A stretch of DNA of 64,000 bases from Leptolyngbya sp. NIES-3755 (GCA_001548435.1 AP017308.1:5713030-5777029), one strand, 5' to 3'. Positions 8,118 to 17,193 are shown, numbered from the stretch's first letter. Notes: a model not told the origin generated them from the letters alone. A program made the numbers and translations.

Positions 8118-9119
8118 ATGAGCCGCGATATTCGTCTTTTTCCAACTTATTCTCAGCGAGAAAATCAAACGACTAATCACTGTCTTTTGATCCTCAAAAT
8201 GCTTTATGAAGAGAACCCAAAATTTCTATCAGAAGTTCTCTCCTATCTTCTAGATGAGGAGTTCTCTGGCATTGTTGGAGTGAAATTCTTCCAACAAAAG
8301 AGAGTCAAAGGCTGTATTCCTGATGGTGAAATTGCTCAAGAACCTTTTTCAATATTGATCGAAACTAAGATAGGTAACAATTTCGGTAAGCAGCAACTAT
8401 CGGCACACCTTGAAGCTCTGAAGAAAAAGCAAGGTAGAAAAGTTCTCATTGCACTAGGCAACTTTGAATGTGAAGAATTCCCCAGGAATCAAATTCTTGA
8501 AGAAATTGCGACAAGCGCAAAATCCAATGATATTTTCTTTGCTTGTGTGAGCTTTGAAAAATTCTTGCAGTCGCTTCAACTTAATCATCTTCCCAAAAAT
8601 TTAGCTGATGCGATCGTTGATTTAAGCGAATACTTCGACGAAGAGAATCTACTTCCTTCTTGGAAATATAGGCTCGATGTAGTGAATTGCGCTCAGACAT
8701 TTGAGCAAATAATTCAGCAAAGAGCCTATATTTGCCCTGCAATCGGTGGTCACTACAATCATCGTCGTAGTTTATATTTTGGAATGTACCGAAGTAAGCG
8801 CGTAGAGCAAATTGCATCAATTGATGCAGTGATCGATCTAGAATCAGACGCGGAATCAATGCTGAAGTGGAAGAATGTTAATCTCTCAAATGAGTCTCTG
8901 ATTTCGATGGCTCAAGAACGTTACCGTAGCTGTGATGTTAGATGTGAATATCCAGCTAGAGTATTTGTATTGGGCGAATTACACCCCACCACTTTTTCAA
9001 AATCAAGTCCCGGCGGTATGCAAGGTACTAAACAATACTTTGACATCGGTAATCTAGCGGTAAAAGATGCTGCTGAATTAGCGACAAAACTAGCAGGCAA
9101 AACTTGGGATAACTACTAG
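8118..9119 (+). CDS. PD-(D/E)XK nuclease-like protein
   Basis: A 333-residue protein from the ATG at 8118 (a TTG at 8103 overlapping the previous stop is the alternative). It opens MSRDIRLFPTYSQRENQTTN. The nuclease core is visible as IPDGEI with Asp69, then thirteen residues later IETK with Glu82 and Lys84, the classic D...ExK metal-binding arrangement of restriction-endonuclease-fold proteins. A helix then LIALGNFE and later FFACVSFEKFL fit the rest of the fold. The C-terminal half (YICPAIGGHYNHRRSLYFG and following) is an unrecognised extra domain. Probably DNA-cleaving, perhaps in defence. It forms a two-gene unit with the acidic protein upstream. Its stop overlaps the convergent gene at 9116 by four bases. 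Confidence 0.75.
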   Translation: MSRDIRLFPTYSQRENQTTNHCLLILKMLYEENPKFLSEVLSYLLDEEFSGIVGVKFFQQKRVKGCIPDGEIAQEPFSILIETKIGNNFGKQQLSAHLEALKKKQGRKVLIALGNFECEEFPRNQILEEIATSAKSNDIFFACVSFEKFLQSLQLNHLPKNLADAIVDLSEYFDEENLLPSWKYRLDVVNCAQTFEQIIQQRAYICPAIGGHYNHRRSLYFGMYRSKRVEQIASIDAVIDLESDAESMLKWKNVNLSNESLISMAQERYRSCDVRCEYPARVFVLGELHPTTFSKSSPGGMQGTKQYFDIGNLAVKDAAELATKLAGKTWDNY

Positions 9120-9340
9120 CGCTGCCCTGAAATGCGAACAATTGTACAAACTTTCTGGAGTCTTGGTTCAGCCTCACCATACTTCCAGAGATGGTACTCT
9201 CGTCGAATCTCTTCTAGGACATCGATTCTCGCTTGAGGAGGTTGAGTGCGCCAATAAGCAATATCTCGATTAGGCTCTCTCATACTAACCTTCTTCACAA
9301 CTGGCATCACTCGACGAGGAGAATCTTGCATATCTATCAT
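9116..9340 (-). CDS. Orphan antitoxin-like small protein
   Basis: A 74-residue basic protein with the core VKKVSMREPNRDIAYWRTQP, then RIDVLEEIRREYH and a tail PRLQKVCTIVRI. This pattern is frequent in cyanobacterial genomes, where it is often loosely annotated as a toxin secretion protein; it resembles small antitoxin-like genes found beside nucleotidyltransferase or PIN genes. No partner toxin follows it on this strand. It converges on the nuclease gene with a four-base overlap of stop codons. Confidence 0.65.
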   Translation of the reverse strand: MIDMQDSPRRVMPVVKKVSMREPNRDIAYWRTQPPQARIDVLEEIRREYHLWKYGEAEPRLQKVCTIVRISGQR

Positions 9341-9382
9341 CTGTCAGTATTTTTGAATTATACAAGAGGTCTAGCTAAACAT

Positions 9383-9419
9383 AAAAAAGCTGGTAGCTCC
9401 AGTAAAGGAAACTACCAGC
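9383..9419 (-). terminator. dnaK intrinsic terminator
   Basis: Read on the minus strand: an imperfect stem GCTGGTAG...CTACCAGC with an inner TCC/GGA extension, then TTTTTT. It lies 24 bases after the dnaK stop. A weaker copy follows the truncated toxin at 6586-6615. Confidence 0.85.
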
Positions 9420-9442
9420 CTCATTGTTCAATCTACTAGAAC

Positions 9443-11350
9443 TTACTTCGACTCTGTGAAGTCAGCATCGATCACATCATCGCCACTACCAGAAGTCGAA
9501 CCGCCACCTGCACTTGCACCCGGATCAGCCCCAGGAGCTTCACCGCCGCCTGCTTGCTGATAGAGGTTTTGGCTGATGCCGTACAAGGACTGCTGCAAAT
9601 CGGTTTGTAAGGTCTTGATTCGATCGAAGTCTTCTTGTGCGATCGCTTCTCTGAGATCCTTGACCAATCCTTCAACCTTGGTCTTGTCACCTTCAGGCAC
9701 TTTATCGCCCAATTCACCAATTTGCTTCTCAGCTTGGTAAGCCAACGAATCCGCTTGGTTCTTCAGATCAATCCGCTCACGACGCTCTTTGTCTGCGGTC
9801 GCATTCACTTCCGCATCGCGAACCATGCGCTCAACATCATCCTTCGGCAAGGTCGAAGCACCTGTGATGCTGATCGATTGTTCCTTACCAGTACCCTTAT
9901 CTTTCGCAGAAACGGTCAAGATACCATTCGCGTCGATGTCAAAGGTGACTTCGATTTGAGGAACGCCACGGGGAGCAGGAGGAATACCATCTAGACGGAA
10001 AGTTCCAAGGCTCTTGTTGTCGTTCGACATTTCGCGCTCACCTTGCAGCACATGGATTTCAACATTGCTTTGTCCATCTACTGCGGTCGAGAACACTTCA
10101 GATTTCTTGGTCGGAATCGTGGTGTTGCGAGGAATGATCTTGGTCATCACACCGCCCAAGGTTTCAACACCGAGGGAGAGCGGAGTCACGTCGAGCAAGA
10201 GAATATCTTTCACTTCCCCAGCTAAGACACCTGCTTGAATCGCAGCACCGACCGCAACCACTTCATCCGGGTTCACGGTTTGGTTCGGGTCTTTGCCGAG
10301 AACGCGCTTCACAACTTCCTTAACCGCTGGAATCCGAGTCGAACCACCGACGAGAACGACTTCATCGATCTTGCTCTTGTCGAGTTTCGAGTCGCGCAGT
10401 GCGGATTCGACAGGGATGCGGCATCGATCGATCAGATCTGCACACAATTCCTCGAACTTCTGACGAGTCAGAGTCGTATCTAGGTGCTTCGGACCGTCTT
10501 GAGTTGCTGTGATAAACGGTAGGTTAATATCCGCTTGGGTCACGTTGGAAAGCTCGATCTTCGCTTTCTCAGCAGCTTCCGTTAAACGTTGAAGGGCTTG
10601 CTTATCTTTGCGGAGGTCAATACCTTCTGCACGAGCGAAACCATCAGCAAGGAAATCTACGATCTTCTTGTCAAAGTCATCACCACCCAAGTGAGTGTCA
10701 CCAGAGGTTGCGAGTACTTCAAACACACCGTCGCCGACTTCTAGGATCGAGACATCGAACGTACCACCACCCAAGTCAAAGACGAGAATCGTTTCGTTGC
10801 TCTTCTTATCGAGACCATAAGCCAGCGATGCAGCAGTCGGCTCGTTGATGATTCGGAGAACTTCGAGACCTGCGATCTTACCCGCGTCCTTGGTTGCTTG
10901 GCGCTGAGAGTCGTTAAAGTAAGCCGGAACTGTGATCACCGCTTGGGTGACATCTTCGCCCAGATACTTACTCGCATCTTCTTTCAGCTTGCGGAGGACT
11001 TGAGCAGAAATCTCTTCCGGTGCAAACTGTTTGCCTTGTGCGGTGCAATCGAGTTTTACATTGCCGCCCGCATTCAGGACTTTGTACGCCACTTCGGTCG
11101 CTTCGTGCGTGATTTCATCAAATCGACGACCGATAAACCGCTTCACAGAATAAAAAGTATTCTCTGGGTTCATCACGGCTTGGCGCTTGGCGATTTGACC
11201 GACTAAGCGATCGCCATTTTTCGCATATCCAACCACGGAAGGAGTCGTCCGAAACCCTTCTGCATTTGCAATTACAGTGGGCTTCCCACCTTCCATCACA
11301 GCGACACACGAGTTTGTCGTTCCTAGGTCAATTCCAACAACTTTTGCCAT
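9443..11350 (-). CDS. dnaK: Molecular chaperone DnaK (Hsp70)
   Basis: ATP-dependent Hsp70 that binds exposed hydrophobic segments with DnaJ and GrpE. The 635-residue product has the nucleotide-binding domain ([17 protein letters not shown] at 6-22; [15 protein letters not shown] near 194; [10 protein letters not shown] near 337), the linker [13 protein letters not shown] near 383, the substrate-binding domain and a helical lid. The tail is a Gly/Ser/Ala-rich spacer ending [12 protein letters not shown]; this tail recurs at the end of the truncated toxin gene 2.7 kb away. It is not in a grpE-dnaJ operon; hsp20 lies upstream on the same strand, 248 bases away. Which dnaK paralogue of the genome this is cannot be told here. 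Confidence 0.97.
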   Translation of the reverse strand: MAKVVGIDLGTTNSCVAVMEGGKPTVIANAEGFRTTPSVVGYAKNGDRLVGQIAKRQAVMNPENTFYSVKRFIGRRFDEITHEATEVAYKVLNAGGNVKLDCTAQGKQFAPEEISAQVLRKLKEDASKYLGEDVTQAVITVPAYFNDSQRQATKDAGKIAGLEVLRIINEPTAASLAYGLDKKSNETILVFDLGGGTFDVSILEVGDGVFEVLATSGDTHLGGDDFDKKIVDFLADGFARAEGIDLRKDKQALQRLTEAAEKAKIELSNVTQADINLPFITATQDGPKHLDTTLTRQKFEELCADLIDRCRIPVESALRDSKLDKSKIDEVVLVGGSTRIPAVKEVVKRVLGKDPNQTVNPDEVVAVGAAIQAGVLAGEVKDILLLDVTPLSLGVETLGGVMTKIIPRNTTIPTKKSEVFSTAVDGQSNVEIHVLQGEREMSNDNKSLGTFRLDGIPPAPRGVPQIEVTFDIDANGILTVSAKDKGTGKEQSISITGASTLPKDDVERMVRDAEVNATADKERRERIDLKNQADSLAYQAEKQIGELGDKVPEGDKTKVEGLVKDLREAIAQEDFDRIKTLQTDLQQSLYGISQNLYQQAGGGEAPGADPGASAGGGSTSGSGDDVIDADFTESK

Positions 11351-11598
11351 ATTGGTGCTTCGGCTCCATCACTATCAAATGCTTTGTTCAGGGTAGGGGA
11401 CTGGCATCAGTGCCAGAATCGGTTCGGGGCGGCGGGACTCAAACGGGTAAGCTTGCTCAGTGCCACCAAAGCATCCTTCAATCCCCTACCTAATATACTG
11501 TTCGGCTTCAGGCGTTCCATGAAGGGGTGTTTACCGTACCTACCGAACCGATTGGGGGACGGTTGGGGGAAAGAATGGGATCTTTCCCCTTGAATCAA
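11351..11598 (-). promoter_or_regulatory. dnaK upstream region with interleaved inverted repeats
   Basis: The 248-base gap between hsp20 and dnaK has two interleaved inverted pairs: GGTAGGGGA (11392-11400) with TCCCCTACC (11482-11490), and AATCGGTTCGG (11417-11427) with its complement at 11543-11553. No CIRCE element (TTAGCACTC-N9-GAGTGCTAA) is present. The region may hold the dnaK promoter and a structured leader, or a terminator for hsp20; neither is certain. Confidence 0.35.
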
Positions 11599-12114
11599 TT
11601 AGCTATTCCAAACATCAGCGGTTTCGGCATCGGTCTGAGGGGCTTCAGGCGCTTCTGCTTGAGGGGCAATCGCTTCTTGAGTCGTATCCGCCAGATTCAA
11701 CTTCACCACCGCAGGCTTAACGGCTTGTAAGCGCGGTAAGGTAAGCGTCAAGATCCCGTCAACAAATTCAGCCTTAACTTGATCGTTCTGAACGGCAGCA
11801 GGCAGAGTCAGCACTCGGCGGAATTTACCATACTGGAACTCAGAGCGGAATCCCTTTGCATCGGTTTGCTCAAACTTACGATCGCCAGAGATTGCGATCG
11901 TATCTTGTGCGACTTGCACTTCGACATCTTCTGCTTTGATGCCAGGGAGTTGAACGCGGACGGTGAACGCATCTTCGGTCGCATTGAACTCGATCGCAGG
12001 AGTCCACATCGCTTCACGGGTGGGCATCAGTTCATTGAAGAGTTGATTAAACTGACGACGCGCTAATTCCATTTCTTGCCAAGGAGTCAAACGAGGAGAA
12101 GTCAACATAATCAT
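11599..12114 (-). CDS. hspA: Small heat shock protein, Hsp20/alpha-crystallin
   Basis: ATP-independent holdase that keeps denaturing proteins soluble and, in cyanobacteria, also associates with thylakoid membranes. The 171-residue product has an N-terminal helical arm (MELARRQFNQLFNELMP), an alpha-crystallin domain from about residue 38 to 135 with FTVRVQLPGIKAEDVEVQV and the GILTLTLPR signature, and an unusually long Ala/Glu-rich acidic tail after VVKLNLAD. Two ATGs (12114, 12108) are possible starts. The leader is pyrimidine-rich and lacks a strong Shine-Dalgarno. It is followed by dnaK on the same strand, so both may respond to heat. Confidence 0.93.
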   Translation of the reverse strand: MIMLTSPRLTPWQEMELARRQFNQLFNELMPTREAMWTPAIEFNATEDAFTVRVQLPGIKAEDVEVQVAQDTIAISGDRKFEQTDAKGFRSEFQYGKFRRVLTLPAAVQNDQVKAEFVDGILTLTLPRLQAVKPAVVKLNLADTTQEAIAPQAEAPEAPQTDAETADVWNS

Positions 12115-12374
12115 TGCTTAAGTAGAGAGGAGTAATTAGCGGTTTGTTTTGTCCGCTCTTGATGTTTCTACTTTAAGGAGAATGAAGCACGATCGCATTG
12201 GGGCAAACCCAACTCGGTGAGGGGTAGTTGCCGAAACGCTGAAAATACCGCAGAGTGAGGTTTACCGCCGTTTTGAATTGGGGGAACCGAAATCGCGATC
12301 GCTTCAACCCTTTCTTTTTCCTTCAGTTTTGGCTATACTACTCATAGTCGTTATGAGTTTGTAATAAAGGTCTT

Positions 12375-13742
12375 ATGGCAAACCCAACTGTAGAGAATGT
12401 AGTGATTATTGGGTCGGGTCCGGCAGGGTATACGGCGGCGATCTATGCGGGACGTGCCAACCTCAAGCCGCTTGTATTTGAAGGGTTTCAAGCAGGTGGA
12501 TTACCCGGCGGACAACTCATGACCACCACCGAAGTCGAGAACTTTCCGGGCTTCCCTCAAGGGATTACGGGTCCTCAGTTGATGACGCAGATGAAAGCGC
12601 AGGCTGAACGCTGGGGCGCTGAATTGGTCACAGAAGATGTGCTGGAAGTAGATTTTTCCCAGCGTCCGTTTACGATTCGAGCGGAATCTCGTGAAGTGAA
12701 AGCTCACACCGTTGTGATTGCCACAGGCGCGACTGCAAAACGGTTAGGCTTACCGAGTGAGCATGAATTTTGGAGCCGTGGAATTTCCGCTTGTGCAATT
12801 TGTGATGGTGCGACTCCGATCTTTAGAGGTGTGCCGTTGGTTGTAATTGGTGGGGGAGATACCGCAGCAGAAGAAGCGATTTATCTCACTAAGTATGGCG
12901 ATCATGTGCACATGGTAGTGCGCGGTGATGCGATGCGCGCCTCGAAAGCAATGCAGGATCGAGTGTTGAGCAATCCTCGGATTACAGTGCATTGGAATTC
13001 TGAAGCGATCGACGTTGTGGGCGATGAAAGACACATGACAGGCGTGAGACTGCATAATCGCAAGACGGGCGAAGAAACCGTTGTCGAAGCGAAAGGTTTG
13101 TTTTATGCGATCGGTCATACGCCAAATACTTCTCTATTCAAGGGTCAGATCGAACTGGATGAAGTTGGCTATATCAAAACTAAGCATGGCAGTGTTGAAA
13201 CCAGCTTAGAAGGTGTGTTTGCAGCGGGTGACGTGCAAGATCATGAATTTCGTCAAGCGATCACCGCAGCGGGAACCGGATGTATGGCGGCAATGTTGGC
13301 GGAACGCTGGCTGTCGGTCAATGGACTGGTGCAGGAGTTTGCTCGGATTGAAGCAGATGTGCCGAATGAAGAGAATACGGCTCATGCAGCAAGCGAATCC
13401 GAAGTCGTGGAATTTAGCTTAGAGCATACGCGGCATCGAGGTGGCTTGGCGTTGCGGAAGTTGTATCACGAAAGCGATCGACCGATCGTGGTGAAATATG
13501 CCTCACCGAGTTGCGGTCCTTGCCATACCTTGAAGCCAATTTTAAGCAAGGTTGTGGATGAGTTCGATGGTCAGATTCACTTTGTCGAAATTGACATCGA
13601 AGAAGATCCAGATATTGCAGAAGCAGCAGGTGTGATGGGAACGCCGACCGTTCATATTTTCAAGAACAAAGATAAGGTTGCGGAATTGAAAGGTGTGAAG
13701 CAAAAGAGTCAATACCGAGAAGTGCTTTCGGCTCACATCTAA
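12375..13742 (+). CDS. NADPH-thioredoxin reductase C (NTRC fusion)
   Basis: A 455-residue fusion of thioredoxin reductase and thioredoxin that passes electrons from NADPH through FAD to 2-Cys peroxiredoxin, linking redox state and peroxide defence. FAD-binding [10 protein letters not shown] lies at 13-22, the reductase disulfide CAIC at 140-143, NADPH-binding [10 protein letters not shown] follows, and the C-terminal thioredoxin domain (from about 350) has CGPC at 380-383. The length and domain order match the NTRC proteins of cyanobacteria and plastids rather than free TrxB. ATG at 12375 is preceded by AAAGG. It is monocistronic with its own upstream region of 260 bases. Confidence 0.95.
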   Translation: MANPTVENVVIIGSGPAGYTAAIYAGRANLKPLVFEGFQAGGLPGGQLMTTTEVENFPGFPQGITGPQLMTQMKAQAERWGAELVTEDVLEVDFSQRPFTIRAESREVKAHTVVIATGATAKRLGLPSEHEFWSRGISACAICDGATPIFRGVPLVVIGGGDTAAEEAIYLTKYGDHVHMVVRGDAMRASKAMQDRVLSNPRITVHWNSEAIDVVGDERHMTGVRLHNRKTGEETVVEAKGLFYAIGHTPNTSLFKGQIELDEVGYIKTKHGSVETSLEGVFAAGDVQDHEFRQAITAAGTGCMAAMLAERWLSVNGLVQEFARIEADVPNEENTAHAASESEVVEFSLEHTRHRGGLALRKLYHESDRPIVVKYASPSCGPCHTLKPILSKVVDEFDGQIHFVEIDIEEDPDIAEAAGVMGTPTVHIFKNKDKVAELKGVKQKSQYREVLSAHI

Positions 13743-13768
13743 ATTGAGTTTCGCTCTGTTCAGGTCGC

Positions 13769-13799
13769 AGCGGGTGAGGAATTCCTTGTCCGCTGTTTC
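13769..13799 (+). terminator. Possible NTRC terminator
   Basis: AGCGG and CCGCT flank a palindromic AGGAATTCCT centre, with G-T pairs between, followed by a weak GTTTCTT run. It lies about 25 bases after the NTRC stop, where it also separates the convergent Uma2 gene. Confidence 0.4.
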
Positions 13800-14408
13800 T
13801 TATTGGCGCGGCATAATATCCTCTAACTTCAAATTCAGATTAGGAAATAGCGGTGAAATAATCGGTTCATTCAATCGGAATAATTGCTGTTCATAAAGCC
13901 TTCCGACTCGTTGATTCACAGTGATCGTCGGTCGCTTCGGATCGCCAATAAATCGAATTCCACCCAATCCTCGAAAGTCAACAACCCAGTATTCTGGAAT
14001 GCCCATCAGCGCGTACTCTTCTACTTTCCGCGCATAGTCATTTTCCCAATTCGTACTCACGACTTCAACCACCAATTTGATCGATCGACCTTGCACAATC
14101 ACAGGTTCTTGCTGCCAGTAAGGTTCGTCAATTAGCGCAGCTTCATCCAATACAATCACATCCGGACGACGAGCGGTTGCTTCATCTCCAGAGGGACGCA
14201 GAATACAGCTTTTAGGAATGACGAATGGGAGATTTTGTCGATCGATTTCCAAACTAATCTTGCTTGCGACTTTTCCAGCCACCGCTTCATGAGGTCCGGT
14301 TGGCTCCATATCAATCAATTCTCCATTCGCAAGTTCGTAGCGGGGTTGGTCGCCGTAATACTGAATGAATTCTTCAAACGTAAGCAGTTTCAGCGGAGTA
14401 TATGACAT
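13800..14408 (-). CDS. Uma2 family (DUF820) putative nuclease
   Basis: A 202-residue restriction-endonuclease-fold protein of the Uma2/DUF820 family, hugely expanded in cyanobacteria and of unknown physiological role. Visible landmarks: N-terminal TFEEFIQYYGDQPRYELANG with the conserved Glu of YELANGELI, the RRPDVIVLDE strand with Asp near residue 83, LVVEVVST near 112 and the AKxEEYALMGIPEYWVVD-like helix and strand near 127-142. It is a single gene, convergent with NTRC and divergent from the Hlip gene. Confidence 0.9.
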   Translation of the reverse strand: MSYTPLKLLTFEEFIQYYGDQPRYELANGELIDMEPTGPHEAVAGKVASKISLEIDRQNLPFVIPKSCILRPSGDEATARRPDVIVLDEAALIDEPYWQQEPVIVQGRSIKLVVEVVSTNWENDYARKVEEYALMGIPEYWVVDFRGLGGIRFIGDPKRPTITVNQRVGRLYEQQLFRLNEPIISPLFPNLNLKLEDIMPRQ

Positions 14409-14504
14409 GGAAGGACACCGAGTCAGTTGGTTTCATTTTAGGTTTTAGACTGGCTATTGATCGACCTCGATTCCTCAGTCCAGAATTTTACGATAGCCAA
14501 TTCC

Positions 14505-14522
14505 GTTAAGAAATGTTAACTT
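14505..14522 (+). promoter_or_regulatory. HLR1-like direct repeat upstream of hli
   Basis: GTTAAG and GTTAAC are ten bases apart, 40-55 bases before the Hlip start. The spacing and GTTA cores resemble the RpaB-binding HLR1 element found upstream of cyanobacterial high-light genes, though the usual GTTACA is altered. Tentative. Confidence 0.35.
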
Positions 14523-14559
14523 AGTTTGTAACATTCTATCTTTCTAGAGAGGTAGTGAC

Positions 14560-14700
14560 ATGGAGAAGAAAGGAACGTTTGGCTTTACCGATTTTGCTGA
14601 AAACTGGAATGGTCGCTTGGCGATGCTCGGTTTGGCGATCGGTCTTGCAACTGAATTGATGACTGGAAAAGGCATCTTAGCTCAGTTGGGCTTGATGTAA
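14560..14700 (+). CDS. hli: High-light-inducible protein (Hlip, single-helix Cab-like)
   Basis: A 46-residue membrane protein. Residues 13-32 contain the chlorophyll-binding signature AENWNGRLAMLGLAIGLATE, with the Glu, Asn and Arg that ligate chlorophyll in the Cab/ELIP/Hlip family, forming one transmembrane helix. Hlips bind chlorophyll and carotenoid at photosystem II assembly intermediates and dissipate excess energy. The ATG at 14560 follows GAGAGG seven bases upstream, a strong ribosome-binding site, and the gene ends just before a clear terminator. Both support a complete monocistronic gene. Confidence 0.93.
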   Translation: MEKKGTFGFTDFAENWNGRLAMLGLAIGLATELMTGKGILAQLGLM

Positions 14701-14727
14701 TTTTTCTCTTTGGGTTTATCGTTATGC

Positions 14728-14758
14728 GCCTGGGGGTTAGTCACCTTCAGGCTTTTTT
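14728..14758 (+). terminator. hli intrinsic terminator
   Basis: A ten-base stem GCCTGGGGGT/ACCTTCAGGC (two G-T pairs), five-base loop and TTTTTT. Its T-run overlaps the stop codon of the convergent gene at 14757. Confidence 0.85.
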
Positions 14759-16388
14759 AACGTCTTTGCCACCAAACGGCTCCCGCTGTAATGAATCCAA
14801 GTAATGGAACAATCCCTAATGCCAAAAATCCAAGCAATAGCGCTTGTTCATTGTTCAACACAATTCGACGATTTCTCACCTCTTTGGGTCGGATTGAGAG
14901 CGGCTGGATTGGATCTTGGCTCACCCACGATACGGAATTGAGGAAGACATCGCCGTTAAGCTGCTGATTAGAAAAGCCATTCACGATAAAGGTGGAATTG
15001 CCAAACACGACCATCCGAGCGGGTTTAGAAGCCGACGGACTGGGGGATGGACTCGGAGAGGGCGACGGACTTGGAGAAGCATTCGGGCTGGGGGAAGTTG
15101 TTGGAGACGGAGAAGGAGTTGGCGTTACAGTACGTTCGAGAGCAACCCCGATCGCTAAAGGTCCCGGTCGATCGCCGCCATCTAATTTCAGCGGTTGTTG
15201 TTTGATGTTGCTTTCTGCCCAACTGCTTGGATCGGTGAGTAACAGTGGAGTGGCTTGAACTCCGGGAGTTGTTGTAATGTCGATCGGACGTGCGATCGGA
15301 TAAAACGAAATCCCGTTGCCAAAATCTTTTGTAATCGGGTGTGCGCCATATTGGGTCACGACTGCGACCGCTGGACCTGCATTGGTTAACTGTTGATCAG
15401 GAGCGTTAATTGCAACGCGATCGTCAAGTCTCACACCCCAACTATTCAACAGCGGATCGAGTCCAGCTTTCACGTTCGGATCAACTGCAATTAACAGATT
15501 TCCACCTTGATTGGAGTAGTCTTGGAGCGCTTTCACTTCGCCTTCTGGTAAGGTGCGAGTGGGTCCAATGACTAAAACCGCTGACGCATCAGAAGGAACG
15601 CTTCCAAGTTGGGCGAGATTTAGCGGCTCATTGGTGAAATTTTTATCTTCCAGAGCTTTGACAGAATTAGAAATTGCACCTTCGCCTTCAGTGAGTAATT
15701 TTTCTCCGTGACCTTGGAGGAAATAGGCTTTAGAACGTCGATCGCTAGTAATCTGCAAGATTCCATTGGTTAATCGACTTTCGGACAGTCGAGCTTGCGG
15801 AGAAATGGTTTGCAGAAATTGTCGTCGTTTGCTCGATTGCAGTTCGAGGAAGACATCGCCAGCATTCTTGACACCAAAGGCTTGAGCGGCTCCAGGATTG
15901 GCTTGCGGATCAACGAATTCAAAGGCAAATTTCGGAGTTCTGCGCTGATAGCTTTCGAGCAGATCCACATCTTGAGGATTGCGATCGTTTGAGAACACCC
16001 AAGCTTTCACACCTTGCTGCATTTCTCGTAAAACTTGCTGTGATTCAGGCGAAAGTGTGAACAATCGGGATTCTGTCAGATCAATTCTTTGAGCCGATCG
16101 CACAGCAAGCAAGTTGATGAATCCGAGAATGACGAGAACCGCGATCGTACTGACTAACGCATTCGTGCTGGCTTGTGTTGATCGTCTTCGCCAAAAACTC
16201 GGAGCCAAAGGATCTTCAAATCGCCCAATCAGAATCATCCACAATCCGATCAATACAATTCCAGCGATGATCAATCCAATGGGAATCGTTCCCCAAGCGC
16301 CAGAAACAATGCCAGCGGAAATGCCTGCCAAAATTAGCATTGCACCCGGCAGAATCAGAAATTTTACGAAACTAAAACGTCTTTTCAT
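14757..16388 (-). CDS. GldG-like ABC exporter auxiliary protein
   Basis: A 543-residue membrane-anchored protein of the GldG/ABC-auxiliary family. Two N-terminal hydrophobic segments lie at about 10-28 and 33-54, a third at about 78-96 (STIAVLVILGFINLLAV), and a C-terminal helix near 520-538 precedes a basic WWQRR end. The soluble middle is an extracytoplasmic domain with RIDLTESRLFTLSPES and AYFLQGHGEK motifs typical of the family. Residues 427-460 are a low-complexity Pro-Ser repeat, a flexible linker. The four bases between this gene and the permease show they are co-transcribed with the ATPase. Substrate unknown; the Gld name reflects homology, not gliding. Confidence 0.85.
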   Translation of the reverse strand: MKRRFSFVKFLILPGAMLILAGISAGIVSGAWGTIPIGLIIAGIVLIGLWMILIGRFEDPLAPSFWRRRSTQASTNALVSTIAVLVILGFINLLAVRSAQRIDLTESRLFTLSPESQQVLREMQQGVKAWVFSNDRNPQDVDLLESYQRRTPKFAFEFVDPQANPGAAQAFGVKNAGDVFLELQSSKRRQFLQTISPQARLSESRLTNGILQITSDRRSKAYFLQGHGEKLLTEGEGAISNSVKALEDKNFTNEPLNLAQLGSVPSDASAVLVIGPTRTLPEGEVKALQDYSNQGGNLLIAVDPNVKAGLDPLLNSWGVRLDDRVAINAPDQQLTNAGPAVAVVTQYGAHPITKDFGNGISFYPIARPIDITTTPGVQATPLLLTDPSSWAESNIKQQPLKLDGGDRPGPLAIGVALERTVTPTPSPSPTTSPSPNASPSPSPSPSPSPSPSASKPARMVVFGNSTFIVNGFSNQQLNGDVFLNSVSWVSQDPIQPLSIRPKEVRNRRIVLNNEQALLLGFLALGIVPLLGFITAGAVWWQRR

Positions 16389-16392
16389 AGCA

Positions 16393-17193
16393 TTAGGATC
16401 GCTGGAAGCGGAATGTATCGATCGATTGAGCCGTCAGGAAAATTCCGAGAAAGATATAGCTTGTGAATACAACAAGGCTACTGGTATCGACAATGCCTTG
16501 AATCAAATTCGTATAGTGTTTTAACAGCGATAAGTGCCCGATCGCTTCTCCAATCACACCGCCAAAACTTCTTGCGATTAGATCCACTACCCACAATACG
16601 AGTACCAACGCAAACGTGAAAATTGCAGCAACGATCGTACTATCCGTGAGCGATGACATAAACATTCCAAGCGATAACACTGATCCAGCGAGTAGCAGTA
16701 ATCCAGCATGACCCAGTAAGAGAACATTCACTTGAATCGGTGGATTCACATTAGAAAGCGCGATCGCTTCATACAACAATAACGGTAACGACATTGTGAA
16801 AAAGAATGTCATCACACCGAGTAGTTTACCGACTGCAACCGACCAGTTCGTTAACGGTGATGTGGCTAACAATTCTAAAGTGCCGCGTTTACGTTCTTCT
16901 GCGTATAACCCCATTGATAGAATCGGTAATACGAAGAGTGATAGCGAACCGATCACGCCTAAGACTGTGCGAATGAATTCATAAGGAATATCGATCGGCG
17001 CTGTTGAAACTCCCGCTGCGGTTGCTTGATCGTATTGTGCAGCTTGTTGAATCACACCATCGAGCGTCACCGTAAAGAGAAACCCGGTGATCAGCCAAAA
17101 GACAGCCGCGATCGCATACATCAATGGAGACGTGAAATAACTCAGAAGCTCCCGTCGATAGATTGCTACGATATTATACAAAACCGTTTTCAT
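16393..17193 (-). CDS. ABC-2 type permease (GldF-like)
   Basis: A 266-residue integral membrane protein with about six hydrophobic segments. The N-terminal IYRRELLSYFTSPLMYAIAA and the EERKRGTLELLATSPLTNWS loop near 128 are hallmarks of ABC-2 permeases. It lies between the ATPase (four-base overlap) and the GldG-like protein, making a three-gene exporter operon read ATPase, permease, auxiliary protein. Substrate unknown. Confidence 0.9.
   Translation of the reverse strand: MKTVLYNIVAIYRRELLSYFTSPLMYAIAAVFWLITGFLFTVTLDGVIQQAAQYDQATAAGVSTAPIDIPYEFIRTVLGVIGSLSLFVLPILSMGLYAEERKRGTLELLATSPLTNWSVAVGKLLGVMTFFFTMSLPLLLYEAIALSNVNPPIQVNVLLLGHAGLLLLAGSVLSLGMFMSSLTDSTIVAAIFTFALVLVLWVVDLIARSFGGVIGEAIGHLSLLKHYTNLIQGIVDTSSLVVFTSYIFLGIFLTAQSIDTFRFQRS

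Noticed and set aside
9233-9439. Plus-strand reading frame over the dnaK terminator
   Set aside because: Runs across the terminator and antisense to the small basic gene; no support.
11351-12374. CIRCE-type heat-shock operator near dnaK and hsp20
   Set aside because: I searched by eye for TTAGCACTC-N9-GAGTGCTAA and found none.
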